Below, piece by piece: positions 12,601-26,391 of a stretch of DNA of 64,000 bases (its first letter is position 1; the number at the start of each line of letters is the position of its first letter). Below the pieces are notes generated by a model, which was not told the DNA's origin, did not search any database, and saw only the letters and a program-made list of their open reading frames with translations. The translations under genes were made by a program, and so were the position numbers. Origin of the DNA: Syngnathus acus (Eukaryota; Chordata; Actinopteri; Syngnathiformes; Syngnathidae); contig NC_051102.1 in assembly GCF_901709675.1 (NCBI RefSeq), forward strand, positions 7,971,412 through 8,035,411, given 5' to 3'.

Positions 12601-15600
12601 ATTCCTCGTCTTGCTTTTTACTGGGTGGTGTTCCACTCTGTACCATTTTTTTTTTTCGAGTTGGAGAGTCTGCTGCCAGATTTGTGGCCTGTTGCGGTAC
12701 AACACAACAGCACCACAGGGAACTTCACAAAAAAGACTCTCAAATTTTCGCTAGTTCAAACATAAAAAGCAGAGGGAGTGCCATTATTTTTTCATCGTCG
12801 TGTTTGATTGGATAGGGATTGGGGTGAGCGTGCTGGTGGGGGGGAGGGGCACTAAATGACACTTCGGTGACCCCACTGACAGGTGCTGAGGTGAAGGCCA
12901 GTTTGAGATTTTTCTGCTTCTTTTCCATTTTTTGTTTTTTTTTGTTTAAACAAGCTCAGCCTGGGATTGTTCACCACACACATGGCAGCGTTTTGCAGGC
13001 CTCGCTTACTCGCGCTGGCAAATGGCATGACACCACTGTACTGCATAATAACACGCTACAAGGACATTTTGGGAAATGTGCACAATTGTGTCGTGGATGT
13101 CGGTCAAAGAAACAAGCCGACTGAATTAAGCCCAAACATTTGAGGGTGATGCAATTATTTAAAAAAAGGTCAAATTCATGTTTTTGGATGCCGTTTTAAA
13201 TTTATTTATTTATTTTTTTTAAATTGAATTCCAGTACTGCAAATTCCACCATTTTTTTATGACTATACATGACTCCATGTTTGAGCCACAAACATATCCA
13301 TTTAAAACTCTTAGTGGCTGAAATCTCTCCCACGGGGTAGTCGCGGGGCTTTCCCACGCCGCCACAACGAGGCGCTCTAAAGTGGCCATGCAGTCGCGAA
13401 GCCTCTGTTCACACACTGGCTGTCACGTCAGCTGACTGTATTAAATATTTTAAAAACAAATACAAAAAAAAGTTTAGACATGAATGCAATTGGAAGTGTG
13501 AACTGACGAAAAAGAGCACTGTGTTGTTTTGTTTTCCAACAATCAGGAAAAGCCACAACACAAAAAAGGTCAATCCTGCATAAAGAGTCTTATCCTGAAA
13601 CACGTTCCTTCGATAAACACGGTATATTTTCGCCCTAATTTCAAAGCAGCGTGGGCATATTTTTTCAATTTATTCAAATTACATTCTTTAATAATCTCTA
13701 AAGGGAGGTTTTTTTTTTTTACGTAACCCAAAAATTAAATCAGGTTCTGTTTCTATTAATTACAGCACCTTAGTTTTTAAAGTTGAACTTTTTTTCCCCC
13801 TCCCCCCAAACTCATTTGCATTTTAAACGACAAGGTATCTTTGCACTCTATATCGTAAAACATAATAAAATTAAGTCAGACTTTGTTGTGAGCTGCAGTT
13901 GCTTTTGGATCCTTTGTGTCTTATTTAATTAATTTAGAGACAAAGAGATATTTCAGCAAGTCTTAGGTTCAAAAAAACCTTAATGCTATCATAAAAAAAG
14001 AAAAGTTAATATGTCAGCATTGCAAGACTTAGTCAGATAAACAAACAGCCCCCCCCCCCAGTTAAAAGCAGCCTTGTGTAAACGGTGCTTCACGCAAGAC
14101 TGACTTCCAAATGGTGGCTTGTTGTTGTAGCATTGTGTGCACACAGCATGCATTGATTATCTCCCGTGTGCACGGGAGACAACAAACCTCCTTGACGACC
14201 CACGCCATCCATCCCAAGCCACATCGGTAGCCCAACAAGCACCACCACCCTCCCCAGATTGCGGCTTCTACTGTCGCTCATTGGAAATATGCAAATGAGA
14301 TGCTGTCACTGATTCTCTTTGAACTTTTATTTGGTCACGGCTTGAGAGGAATCGAAGAGGTGGAAACTGAAGAGAGAGAGAGAGAGAGCAGCGGCAATGC
14401 AAAAAGACCACAATCTCTTTTCCCACATCCATCTGCTGGACCTCATTTCATTTAAATAATAAATGACAAGGGTTTTTTTTTTTTTTCTTCAAAAAGAAAA
14501 AAATACTTGGCCTTCTTACACATCAAAACAGCTCAAGGAAAAGACTTTAATTAAATGTTAAAGAGATCCACTTCAAGCAAATGTTTTCAAGCTGTGGTCT
14601 GAAGTATATGGAAAATATATAGCTGGCGTTCCCAAATATTGTCTCCAGCAATCCAATGTCAAAATACAATTCTTTCATATTTCAACTTCATGCATTGTTT
14701 TTCTCACGGAGAAAACGTTCCTTTTGATGTCGGAGCTGGCTCGAGCCACGCGTAACCAAAAACAGCGCAGCTCAGCCTCTGGCTCGCTGATGATACAATT
14801 TATGGCGCTACGTCAAAGTGGTTAACGCATTTGAACTGGCACCACGTCAACGTGACGACAGTATTAGGAGGAATAAAAATAAATAGCATCTCCCGGAGGC
14901 ATCGAAACATGCTCTTCATATGGCGCCAAAGCTATGACAAATTTCATTGCTGTTTTTAGCATGTCATTCCAAATGTCTATTTCTTAAAATTATTGATATT
15001 TCACATTCTTAAAAAGAAAACAAATTTTTCGCCTTTCATTTTTTCATGACATTTCTTTGACACCCACTTGCTGCACACAAAGTGAATAAACTTGTTTGAT
15101 TGGCTGAATCGTGTCACGTGGGAGGAGTTATAACACCTGTAATTATGCTGTGCAATTGTAATTGGCCAGAAACGCTGTACTGCTTCCTTCATATGGGACC
15201 ACCGTAAAAAAAAAAAAAAAATTACAGACCATTGAGGATGTCTGCCCAAGCAGAATTTCCCCAAAAAGAATCACACCAAAAGTCACCATTTCTTGTTTTC
15301 AAAAAACATTTCCTGCAACTGCACATGAATAGAAAAGCTCCATCCTGTTTTGTTCCTTTTCAAAAGACACCCAAAAGGATTTACATGCTGAGTCAATACT
15401 TTCAAATGAAAAAACAAAAAAGCAAGAATAGATTTTATCTGCAGGGTCGGCGCATGTGGTTGCATTCTTGCGCTTGATGGCCAGCGGATAAGCCTCCCGC
15501 TCCAGTGGCACATGACGTTTTACAGACTCCATTTTGCGGGAGTGAGTTTAAAGGCTCGCGTCCGTCCGTGACTGTTGGGGCCACGCGGCCGAGGATTGAA

Positions 15601-17270
15601 GTCAGCCTCGTGCAGATGTGCCGAAGCGAGCCTAATTAAAGCCACCAGGCCTCTGCCCTGGTTCATACGTGCGTACTTCCCATCGCCGCACTTGGGCGTT
15701 GGAGCATGTGCTCACCAATTGATCCGAGCACCCCCTTTCGTTCCTTTCAGCGGACATGTGGAGCTCAAATGGGAAACCGGTGAGTGATTACCAGGCGCAT
15801 ACTTGAATTGGTTCCATTCTAATTTCCACTCCATCTGAAACAGAGCCACTAAAAATAATGTTAACAAGATGATAATCCCCCTTTTTTCTGTCACAAAGCA
15901 AACAGAAGGTTTTTTTTTTTTCTTCGAAGGAGAGTTTTTCGTCGGACGACGCCACACTTCTTATTGAAAACGAATGTGGCGATGGTTTCATCAAATGCGA
16001 GGGGAGTACATAAATCTGCTCCCCTGCTGCGCATTTCCACCGGCTTTGAGAGTGATTGACCTCTCCAAGTTTCCAGAAGCCAGGAAACAGAAGAGTGCCC
16101 TTGACTCGCTTGGTATGAGAGGAGTCAGGGAAAAAAAAAAAAAAAAGGGAAAAGCGCTCTAAAAACCCGAGGGATCATTTGGGGCAGTGAAGCAGGTTGT
16201 TCCATATCCGCTTGTTTAAAAACCGTCTGCCATCCTAGCGGAGAGGGCTCGGCGGGCCCATCTGCCTGGCCGGCGACAATGGCAACCAGATGGAATTAAT
16301 GAAACAATTGTTTGCAAGACTCATAAATAAGCAGCTATTCAAATTCGGCCTTGTTGCTTGAAGATTCGCATGGGGGAAATATACATACATGAGACACATG
16401 GCTCCAGTCTCTGGGGGTCTTCAGGGCACGTCAACCCCGCCCCCCCCACCCCACTTCCTTTTCAATCCAAACTATTCTAGGTGTTAATAGCCGAGTGTTG
16501 ATCGCAGCTGCAGCTTGCAGCAGCATTTCAATTAAGCTCAACAACATTTTCACATTTACAGCCTCCAGTGGGTGATGGTAAACAATATCTGAACTTAAGT
16601 GTGAGACAAAAACAATAACAACAAACATGTGAGGTCGCTCTCTTCGACAGAAACCTGGAGTTGCTGAGTTGAAAATTTTGGATTGGCAAGTACGTTTGAA
16701 ACGTACTCGCAACTACAATGAAGGCCAAATAATTAAAAAGCTTTTTTACTCATGCATGCGAAAGTATTAAAATGCTAGGTTTGTAGCATTTAGCTACAAG
16801 TACGTTCAAACGTATTTGCGAATACATTCGAACAAGAGTGTCAAGAGAACGACTTGTTAGCAAGTCGAATTATGTTAAGGTTATAATACGATTAAGCAAA
16901 GCTAAGATACAATATGCTCACTGCAAGCATGCTAATCGGAAGACAGTCTTCAAGACTCGATTTCTCTCTCAGGAATCGAAAGCGGATCAACAGCGCTGGT
17001 GCTGGTTACAGCCAATTAGAGCGGTCCAATTTGGCTTAATTGCTTGGAGACGTGAATAATCGACAATCAATTTCTCTCGATAGACAATAAATTAAATTGG
17101 TTAAATTAATTGGTTTTTTTTTTATATACATCCTGATTGAAAACAGAAAAAAACTGCCATCTTGGTCATTTGTTTGAGTGGGGGCCTAAAAAATTGGAAA
17201 TAAAATGCATTCCCTTCCATGGTAAAATGTTTGAAAAAAAAATTTTTTTTGTATTTCTGCTGTTTAATTT

Positions 17271-17325
17271 ATTCACTGCCAGCCCAGTGACAAATTGACG
17301 GCTATGGTCGTCATTGGCAGTGAAT
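17271..17325. repeat. Small palindromic interspersed repeat
   Basis: Two 11-base arms, ATTCACTGCCA at 17271 and its exact reverse complement ending at 17325, flank a short spacer containing GACGGC. The 'ttaactcattcactgcc' type sequence is, from memory, a common dispersed repeat in fish genomes. It is probably a MITE remnant. Confidence 0.5.
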
Positions 17326-20300
17326 GAGTTAACATTGTCGCAATGCTGCCATTGGGGGACCTTCGGCAGTAGTCACATGGACTGCTTTACATTTTGACAA
17401 ACAGGCTGATCTGTGACCCAGCGGCGGGGGACCAATGTCCTTCAATATAGCTAACGGCTAACCGGCTAACAGGCTCGACTCAATTGTATTTATAGGGCGT
17501 TTTAAAAACAACCAAAGTGCTGTACATGGAATAAAATTAGAAAGCAAGTGCCCAATCATTACGGTGCTGTGCTTTTCATGTTTGTTACTTCTAACGGGTC
17601 AAAAGGGATTCTTGTTGTCTACGTGATTCATAACGTTGGAAGAAAAGCATCCTAAAAACAGAGTTGTGTACTTTTCCTGGTATGCGATACACCTTAGTGC
17701 TTGTATCGCCACTATTCTTTTTTCTTATACACATGCCACTAGTGAGATGTCTTTGTAACATTTACAAGCCCATAAAGCATCCCTACAAACATTCCACTGA
17801 CCTGGGAGTTGTTGAACGGTCGCAGTTTGGGGATTTTCAGAAAAGCATGGAACTTATAATCGACTTCCCAGCCTTTTTCTTGTAACTTTACTGCTTGAAG
17901 TAAACATTTCAAATTGAAATCAAATGTATTATTATGGTTATGCAAAACACAAGTCTTCAATCCTTGATGAGAATGGAGTTAAAAATAAACTTTTACCTCA
18001 CAATTTTAATAGACCCATTTTCCAATATGTGCACGTTAATCCAGATCAGTGCCAATTTGCACCGGTTTTATCTTCTCCCTTCCTCCATTTGGGAGCAGAA
18101 AATCACAATCATGTCGCTCGAACCATCCAGTGTGCTTCTCTGAGAAGCCATCCCTTTTTTTTGGAATGCTAACAATTTCCTGCTGCTGGCCATTAGTACA
18201 AAAAAAAAAAGGAACATGCTGGTTAAGGTCACCTCCATTTGGCTTATCAAACCTGAAGCTCAATTTCTACACTACATCACTTCATCAGCTGACATATTCC
18301 AAGCTCCCTTTTATCTCACGATAACATGACTATTACAATATGAACTCCAAGTCCAGACGCCCATAAATCGCAGGCTAACAAGTCGTGAAATAAAGTCGAG
18401 CGTTTGACTCAGCACAGACTAATATTTTGAAGTCATAAGCTTCAGAGATCTTTTCGCCTATAGCTTTGGCAAACTTTGAAATGCAGCAAGCGTCTGCTGC
18501 TGCATTTTATTTATAGACTCTGGCTGTTTGCGCCGACAGTCTGCGATGAGAGCGTGCCGTCTCCTCGTCGCTATTACGCAAAATAATCAACCTCGGGCGA
18601 CATTTGAAGCTCATGTATGTACACGTGTTGCCTACATGCATATGCGCGTGTCGTATTCGGCGGCAGTTAAACAGCAGGATATCGTCGTGTTTCGCACCAG
18701 GGCTCTTCAAACACGTTTGGACGGCCAGATTCATGTTTGAGTGCAAATATGAAGAGACTTGAGATGCGTTGGCACATATTTATCTGACAGTCCAAAATTG
18801 TGGGAGGCAGACAGCATCCGGAGGAGAGAAAGTGGAGTTGGAGGGAAGGGGGGGGTCGAGTGACCGAGCTCCCCCCCTCCCCTCCCTCCAAGGCAGGCTG
18901 CCCTGGCTTTGTTTACAACAAAAAGCCATTGTTTGATGTGGCCATGCTGCTCGACTCCAAAGCTTTCGCTCCCACAGGATGCACTGCCGGGAAAACGCCA
19001 GACTGAGGCCACTGCTGGATGACGCCGACGCAAACTCACCCCAACTAAAACCAAAAAAAAAAACCTTACCACAAAACTGGGACTTTGAGCCAAGTCTTCC
19101 TCTGGCCTCTGCACAAATACCAACGACAAAATATTGTATTGATAGAGCGGAATCTTTCAGTTGATGGTACTGCAAACAGTTCCCAGTGTCTCAATCTGTT
19201 CAACATTGTTCTGTCAAATATCACATATTACAGCACACTTTCCCCCTTTGCTTTGAGCCTCGCTGAAATCAGCCCATTTTGAAGGGGCGACGGCAATCTT
19301 CGTGGAGCGCTAAATCTAAAAACGTGTGGCTTGAGACACAACCCCCAAATAGAAATTAAAAGCATGGACTGTATTTTCACTCATGAATGCAGCACTTCAT
19401 CGCCACGCTAACTAATTACACTCAATTTAGTGTAGCAAAGGTGACAACAACCTCTTTGCAAATGAGTGACTTTTTGGGAAGGGCTTCCAGTTTGATACAC
19501 AGTTCTGAAATTACACATTTGCTGACATTGCCTTTGTATGTAGTCATTATTAACAATTAATTATATTAATTCAAATAAAGAACATGATTATGGTAATGAT
19601 TTCTCACAATTTTCCCCACACGGAACTCATTTGCACTATAAGGAAAGTCTTCACATATTAATGATCTAAAACCGTTTAAATTCTTCTGTGCTGCTGTCTT
19701 GATTAGCAACAGTCTTCAAATGGGCTCAGAGTTTACTTTGATTCTTGATGGAATAAAGAAGGCATTTCTTATTTTTTCTTGACAATATGTCTACTTGAGT
19801 AGGGGCCACGAACTGATTTGATATGTTTTATATTTACATTTGATATTATTGCAAAAAGTCAAATATAAATCACACCAAACTGGCTGTCTGGTTACGATGG
19901 TAGATTTGGTGAAACTAGACTCGGCAGATCCCCCCCAACTGCTTTTAAATGATAGCAAAAGAGGACATTTTCACGACCAAATATAGGATTTTGTGGGCGC
20001 AGCACGACAGCCATGTTTGTATAAATGTGTAACAGCAGGTCTTGTTTTCACATGCTGCGCAGCTCATTTGTCTGGAAAAGACGTACGCGCATATTACTTC
20101 ATTTTCCTCATCAGCTTCTTTGGCTTGTTGCGGGGGGGTTTTCCACAGCATGCTGGGAAAACTTCCGCTTTCTCTTGCCATTGTTCATTTTGTGCCAAGT
20201 CATTAATGCTAATCAAGCTTTGTGCCCTTGTTGCGCTAATGATGCCACTGTTTAATTGAAACAGATGTAAGCAAGATTATTAAATGCGCCTTTGAAAAGT

Positions 20301-21881
20301 GCTCCGGCAAAAACAAAACAGATGGATGACTGTATGGCATTAATAGGACTCGCTCTTAGAAATGGCAGAAATGGAAGATTAGCATACCGGTTGGATGGAA
20401 CACATTATTGCCGTCGTTAACCGTTTGCTTTTTGATCTTATCGCAATATTTCTGAAATATTGACTGTTTGGATTGAGAACGATAATAGCGTACGTTCTCA
20501 AATGAGTTGCACATTTTTTTCCTTGAACCGGATTTCAGAAATAACGAAGCCCTTGCGTGCCACGGAGACATAAGATTAACAACAGAGTGTGTTGCGCTGG
20601 TCGCTGGTTAATAAACACTCATTCTGACATATGGGTCATCTATCGGTTTCTGGACAGTCCAATGTGATGATCTCGAGGCAGAAAACTCCCAAGACAGCCA
20701 AACGGTAGCTCAATGTTCTGAAATGAGTTGGAATCCATTGTGAAATAATCAACCTATTATTTGCTCTTGAAAAGGATGACCTGATGTGCGCTACTCACAC
20801 GAGTCGATTCGGCAAACGGGCAAAGGTGAAGTTCAAATCCTCATCGCAAGCGATCCGTTCCCAACTAAACGGTTCTACGTGGCTTCCAGTCGAGCTGTTT
20901 GCCTTGGAAGGCCTTTAAGCGGCGACTTAAATTCCCTGATGTCAGTGTGTATTTTCTCTATCAATGAAGTGGTTAAAAGGAAACGCGAGGGAAGGCGTCT
21001 CCCGACATGCCAATCAGGATCTGGCCAGCTCGGCGAGCCGCAGAGGTATTTTGTAACAGTAGCCGCTGCTATACGGCCATAATCGTTGCCTTAAGCCAAA
21101 TAGGTCTGACTGACTGAGCGGGCCTAAATCCCCTCTGACCTCCTCCAGCCAGAACATGGACTGCCGTCCAGAGGTGCTGACGCCACCTAGAGGAAGAGTC
21201 CCACCTCAAACAGCTCACATCTGCTCCCGCTCGCCTGACTGGCTGCAAGTTTTGACGTCATGATTTAGCATCCCGGGCCGGAGACCAGAATGCGCCATGT
21301 CGTCTTTTCATTCCTTTATTAAATTTTTCATGTCAGCAGAGAGCTTGCTCTAAAGTCCAAAGTCCTTGAGGAATCCTGAGAAATATGTTTTACCGCGTCC
21401 TTCCTTTTAAGACGCGATGGCTCTGGCAGAGTCGCTCGGGGGAAACGCAGCAATAATAAAGATTACTGACAGAAACGGCAGTCTAACTACGGCTGTCATT
21501 CTTTTTTCTTTTAAAAAAAAGATTTGTCATAATAGTTTACGGGCAGCTGTTTCACGTTCCCAAAAATCGTCGCTCGATATTATCGAGGCAGCTGCGAGCG
21601 TTGTGGCTCAAACAGTCAACATTGTCTCATCCAGGCATCACGTTAATTTGATTGGCACTTTTGCGTGGGAAGCCCATGCATTTAAAACAATCGTTTTTTT
21701 CTTTAAAAGCATCAACTTGTGAAGTCATTACTCAGAAACAAGGGCTCTTGCTCTTCAAATGTGAATTCATGATTTGCTCTTTGTTCAGTTTTTTTTTTTT
21801 GCTTCTTCATAAAAATATAAATATTGCTGGCGGTGAAATGCGACAGAACTGTTAATTCCTCCTCCGGCGGTGGCGACGTGA

Positions 21882-21945
21882 TGAGTCAGGCGAAATCTTT
21901 AGACGGAATATAAATAAGTCTCTGTAGCTGCTCTCTCATTAGCTC
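21882..21945 (+). promoter_or_regulatory. Candidate TATA promoter of an unidentified transcript
   Basis: An AP-1 site TGAGTCA (21882-21888), preceded by GACGTGA, lies about 25 bases upstream of a TATAAATA box (21909-21916). A start site would be expected near 21940-21946. The downstream sequence has only very short ORFs (such as ATG near 22011 and ATGGAGTGC near 22083, both ending within a few codons), so any product would need splicing or be non-coding. The call rests on motif spacing alone. Confidence 0.25.
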
Positions 21946-22232
21946 CACACTGCAGGACCGGCAATTTGGGAAGCTGCACTGTGAGTGACCCCAGCAGTGA
22001 GGAGCTGAATATGCACCCCGAGTGAATATACGCACGGGCGCGCGTCTGTCTGTGTGTATTTTGGATTTTCACAGTCCCACCATGGAGTGCGTTTAGCCCC
22101 GTGCTGTCACGACTGCTTGATTTGTGCGAGTGCTACATCACACCATAATTACCGTTATACCAACACCACTGTGACAGACGGCAACACGTTGTGTATATAT
22201 ATGTGTATGTATATACGTGTGTATATATACAC

Positions 22233-22352
<120 letters not shown>

Positions 22353-22383
22353 CAGATATATTACATATACATATATATACAAA

Positions 22384-22888
22384 CACTACTGTTCAAAACT
22401 TTGGGGGCTTATTTTTAAAATAAAATCGCTATTTTTCAATGACAACATTACCGTAACTTTCGGACTATAAGTCGCGGTTTTTTTTTCATAGTTTGGGTGG
22501 GGGGGGCGACTTATACTCAGGAACGATTTATATACATATAGATGGGTTTTTTTTCACTTTTTTGGGCATTTTATGGCTGGTGCGACTTATACTCCGGTGC
22601 GACTTATAGTCCGAAAATTACGGTAAATTAATCAGCAATACGCTCGATACATTGTTTATGTGGTAAATGACTATTCTAGCTGCAAACGTCTAGTTTTAAT
22701 GCAATATCTACATCTCAGGCGCATTTCCAGCAACCATCCCTGCAGTGTTCTAATGGTCCATTGTCTTTGGTAATTGTGTTAGAGGGCTAATTGGTGATTA
22801 GAAAATCCTTGAAAACCCTTGTGCAATTATGTTAGTTTTCATGGGGAATCACTAAATTATCTGGGTGACCCCAAACTTTTCGTGTAGA
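22384..22888. mobile_element. Non-autonomous Tc1-like element, interrupted by a MITE
   Basis: The left end reads CACTACTGTTCAAAACTTTG and the right end is its approximate reverse complement, ending CCCCAAACTTTTCGTGTAG. This is the 'AAAAGTTTGGGGTCACC' terminus that I know from fish Tc1-like elements. The internal sequence (ATGTGGTAAATGACTATTCT, then CCCTTGTGCAATTATG) also matches the common fish repeat from memory. There is no transposase frame. A palindromic MITE occupies 22448-22626 inside it. The element abuts the GATA array. Confidence 0.7.
22448..22626. mobile_element. Palindromic MITE nested in the Tc1-like element
   Basis: The ends are 28-base inverted repeats that differ at one position (TTACCGTAACTTTCGGACTA... 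and its complement ...GTCCGAAAATTACGGTAA). Inside, 'GCGACTTATACTC' motifs recur as further degenerate inverted copies. A TA on both sides of CCGTAA...TTACGG is compatible with a TA target duplication. It is entirely inside the Tc1-like copy and therefore inserted later. Confidence 0.85.
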
Positions 22889-23826
22889 CACACGAACACA
22901 CACACACACCAACATTGTCACCTTTGAGTCGAGTCAAAGGATTCATAGGAGACTGTGCGCTCGCTCCCTCGGGGAGAGGTGCCACCACAGAGAAATGCAC
23001 GCACTACTGCAGGTGGAGCAGGAGGCTCATGAATAAGCGTATAGTTTCAAACTGCAAAGAGGCGCATCTTTGATTCTCTCGCGGCGCATTAGTAGCGTTT
23101 AAATGGAACGCGCTCGTGGAGTGTTTTCAATCAAGTCAGTTAATCACGGTGGCGTGCGTGCGCGCGCGTGCAATGAAAACTAATTGGCATACTCGCGCTC
23201 ATTTACTATTGTCTTACATTAATAGTCAATAATTACACTAAAAACATGCAAATGCGTCATTATTTGAATGGCTAATTGCGTACTAATTAGAATTGTGAAG
23301 TTTAGAGATGATGTGGCAAAAGCTAAGGCGACATGTCCTGTATGTTTTTGTGATAGTGTTGGAGCGCTGAAAGGACAAAATGCAAGAATTCATATTTTCT
23401 GTTCTTTCCCGTGCAGGCAATGAGAGGCCCATGTCGTCGGTGAACCCGATGGTACATGTCGGAGAAAGGAAAGTAAAGAGACCCCAAAATAAATGCAAGT
23501 TGACAGACAAAATGGGGGGGGGACAGCTAGGCTTAGCATTATTAGCATGACAAAGAGGATGGAGCGCAGTTTTTTTTTTTTTTTTTTGCACCCTGCGTGG
23601 AGGTTGAAGAGGTTTAAGGACAAAGCAGCAGGAGAGGAGGAAGTGGCACACTGAGATTTGCGCGTGTTTGCGCGCGTGCGTGCGTGATAAGATTCAGACT
23701 CATTCAAAAGTGAACATCATTTTGTAAATCCTGAATATTTTTGCATTGGCTCAGATGAGTGTCCCTAATATTGTGGCCTTTGAGCGTTGATATATTTCCC
23801 CAGCACATTGTCATTTTCTATTAATG

Positions 23827-24152
23827 CAGGGGTGTCAAACTAATTTCCTTTCACAGGCCGCATTGTAGTCATAGTTTCTTTCGGAGGGCCATTAAGACTG
23901 TCAACCCAAATAAATGTATGAGCACCTCACATTATATACAGTAAAAGCTACGAAACAAACTGACAAATAACTCCTTTTCAAATCAGACGAGTAAAAACTT
24001 GTCAAATATTTAAAAAAAAGATATTAAAAGTGAAGACAATTTGCAATTACATTAATGACACATGAATTTGATGCACAATTTGTCTTCGCGGGCCACATAA
24101 AATGATGTGGCGGGCCGTATCTGGCCCCCGGGCCTTGAGTTTGACACCTGTG
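23827..24152 (-). mobile_element. hAT-type non-autonomous element, copy 1
   Basis: Ends are CAGGGGTGTCAAACT and the inverse of CACAGGTGTCAAACT. Flanking 8-bp target duplications TATTAATG (23819-23826 and 24153-24160) are identical, which is diagnostic of hAT transposition. The 326-bp body (GGCCCGCGAAGACAAATTGTGCATCAAATTC type, read on the minus strand) is the same family as copies 2 and 3 and has no coding capacity. It lies in the opposite orientation to them. Confidence 0.9.
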
Positions 24153-25486
24153 TATTAATGCATGTGCTACACGGGTCATAACGAGCAAAGCTTGTAACGA
24201 CAGAAGTGATCCAGTGTGTTTGTTATTGGCTCGCGTGGGGTCTTACATATTGAATAAGCTGCAACCGAGACAACTATCAAAGAGTGATAACTCCTCGGAG
24301 GAAAGGGGGGCCTTCAGGCATACAAGTGGGGTTGATTAGTCTCTTTGCCTGGTGAGAAGTGACATCGTTCCTGCCTGGAGGCTGTTACAGGTTGTGCGTG
24401 TGTGTGTGTGTGTAGTATACATATCACACAAAATAGCATTAGTATGAGGCTGGTGTGGGAGGGTTTACATCAGCCGAGCACATCAAACGGCAGTGGACGG
24501 GGTTAATCTCTCCCCACGATGACGCTCGGGGCTGTGGGCAGAGGTGCAACTCTTCCACACTCGATGGTTGCCACACTTTTTTATATTCCCCGTCCATCTT
24601 CCCATTAATTCATGACTGAGACACAGCACTTTATTAGGGACACCTGCATAATGGATGCAAAATTCTGGCCAACAAAATACAGTAGAAGCGTGTTTTTTTT
24701 TGGTGTTGATTTAATTCATATTCTCACTGATGGATGTTCACAGTAATTTGAGTTAACAAGCAAAATATTGGAAGCAGCTTTCAGTATGATGGAGTTACCA
24801 ACATGCAGGACTACTTCTTGACTTGTAGTTACGATTTAACACAACACAATAAAATTCCATTACCGCATAGTGTATGAAATATAAAGGACAGTTTAATGAA
24901 GAGAAAACACGGTGCTCGCCTTATAACATCATCTTTATCTTATGTCGTCGTTTGTCTTCATTGACAAACGCAATGAAAACAAATGCCTGCGCCTTTTACA
25001 GATGTGTTTTATTAGAGATAAATGTTTTCTCATAATGTCACTGGAGGCTAATCTAATTTGCCCAACATTGCCGCGGTTTGTGAAGCCACGAGTGTGTGGT
25101 ACTCACGGGGAGCTTTTGGACTCCAGGACACTACGAAACAACGGAACTATCAAACGCTTTAATCAGTGCTGGATTATTTCGGAGGGCTAATGCCAAAGCA
25201 GGAAGCTTCAACACATGCACGCGCATAACCACAGGCATGCATCAGCACCCCAAACTGATTAAACCTTCATAAACAACTGGGCTAAAAGAGTGAAATGAGT
25301 CTGTTGTTGCAATAATTTAGTAGGATTTGGTACAAAATGTGACATGAGTAAACAAAATTGGGGCATAAGATATTTCAAGGCTAATTAACAAGCGAGATGA
25401 TACGGTCGGCAAAGTCTGCACATCCTCAACATGGATGCAGGAAGTGTTAACACAAAAACGTCAGGCTTGTGCTGGAATTTGGAAAC

Positions 25487-25799
25487 CACGGGTGTCAAAC
25501 TCAAGGCCCGGGGGCCAGATACGGCCCGCTACATCATTTTATGTGACAAATTGTGCATCAAATTCATGTCATTACTAGATTTGCAAATTGTCTTCACTTT
25601 TAATAATATGTTTTTAAATATTTGACCAGTTTTTACAGGTCTGATTTGAAAACGAGTTTTTTGTCAGTTTGTTTTGTAGCTTTTACTGTAAATAATATGA
25701 GGTGCTCATATATTTATTTGGGTTGACAGTCATAATGGCCCTCCGAAAGAAGCTATGACTACAATGCGGAACGCGAAAAAAATGAGTTTGACACCCCTG
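25487..25799 (+). mobile_element. hAT-type non-autonomous element, copy 2
   Basis: Ends are CACGGGTGTCAAACTCAAGG and GAGTTTGACACCCCTG. The body is colinear with the copy at 26392 but lacks the short GGCCCGCGAAG segment and carries more substitutions. No 8-bp target duplication survives, so it looks the oldest of the three. Confidence 0.85.
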
Positions 25800-26391
25800 G
25801 CCTATACGTAAATGGCGGAACGTGTATGCTAACTGCCACTGCAACGGAGCTATCAGACGGTGTGCACTCCGTGATGTTTTCATGTCACCAGGCTTTTTAC
25901 ATCCACGGAAAGTGAGCTAGAGAGCTGTTAGAGGAATTATAGTAGTGTGACAAAAACATGCCGTGACAACATGCAGCCGGCGAACACGCTAATGGTAGTC
26001 AATTGCTAAGCGGACTCGTCGTACGTGAGCCAAGCGCCACACGTTGACATGCTGACAGTCGTATGTTTAAGAGTTTTGTTTTTCTATTAGGTGTGCATGA
26101 AAAATGCGAGGCACTGACAAATAGCTTGCGTCACACTGCCGGCATGACAAGTAACTGCTGCACGGGGATTTATACAGCAGCAACGTGGCCATTAAAGGAG
26201 TCCGGGTGCCAACATGTATTTGAGTCACAATTACTGTGTTTGCGTTTGGTGAAAAGTGAAAAACATCTTGCCGCACAACTTAAAATATATAAAAAATAAT
26301 GTGGATCTGATTTGGCAATGGGTAGACATAGCTAGAGAAAGAGAGGTAGTGACAGCTAGCTAGCTAGATAGTTAGCTAGCTAGCATTAGAC

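Larger units (their letters stand above)
4651..21840. other. Gene-poor intergenic stretch
   Basis: About 17 kb without a coding exon I can support. All open frames are short and none resembles a known domain. Contents I can name are a poly-G tract at 6922-6949, a TG/TA microsatellite at 9651-9683, a GA repeat near 14373-14389, a small palindromic repeat at 17271-17325 and a possible interspersed-repeat tail near 17470-17530. Blocks with many homeobox-type TAATTA/ATGCAAAT words (for example 16255-16375) could be conserved non-coding elements, but this cannot be judged without alignment. Confidence 0.5.

Noticed and set aside
20786-21082. Possible tRNA-like B box (GTTCAAATCC) near 20830
   Set aside because: No A box at the right distance and no cloverleaf could be drawn.
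25431-25883. ORFs overlapping hAT copy 2
   Set aside because: They translate the non-coding interior of a non-autonomous element.
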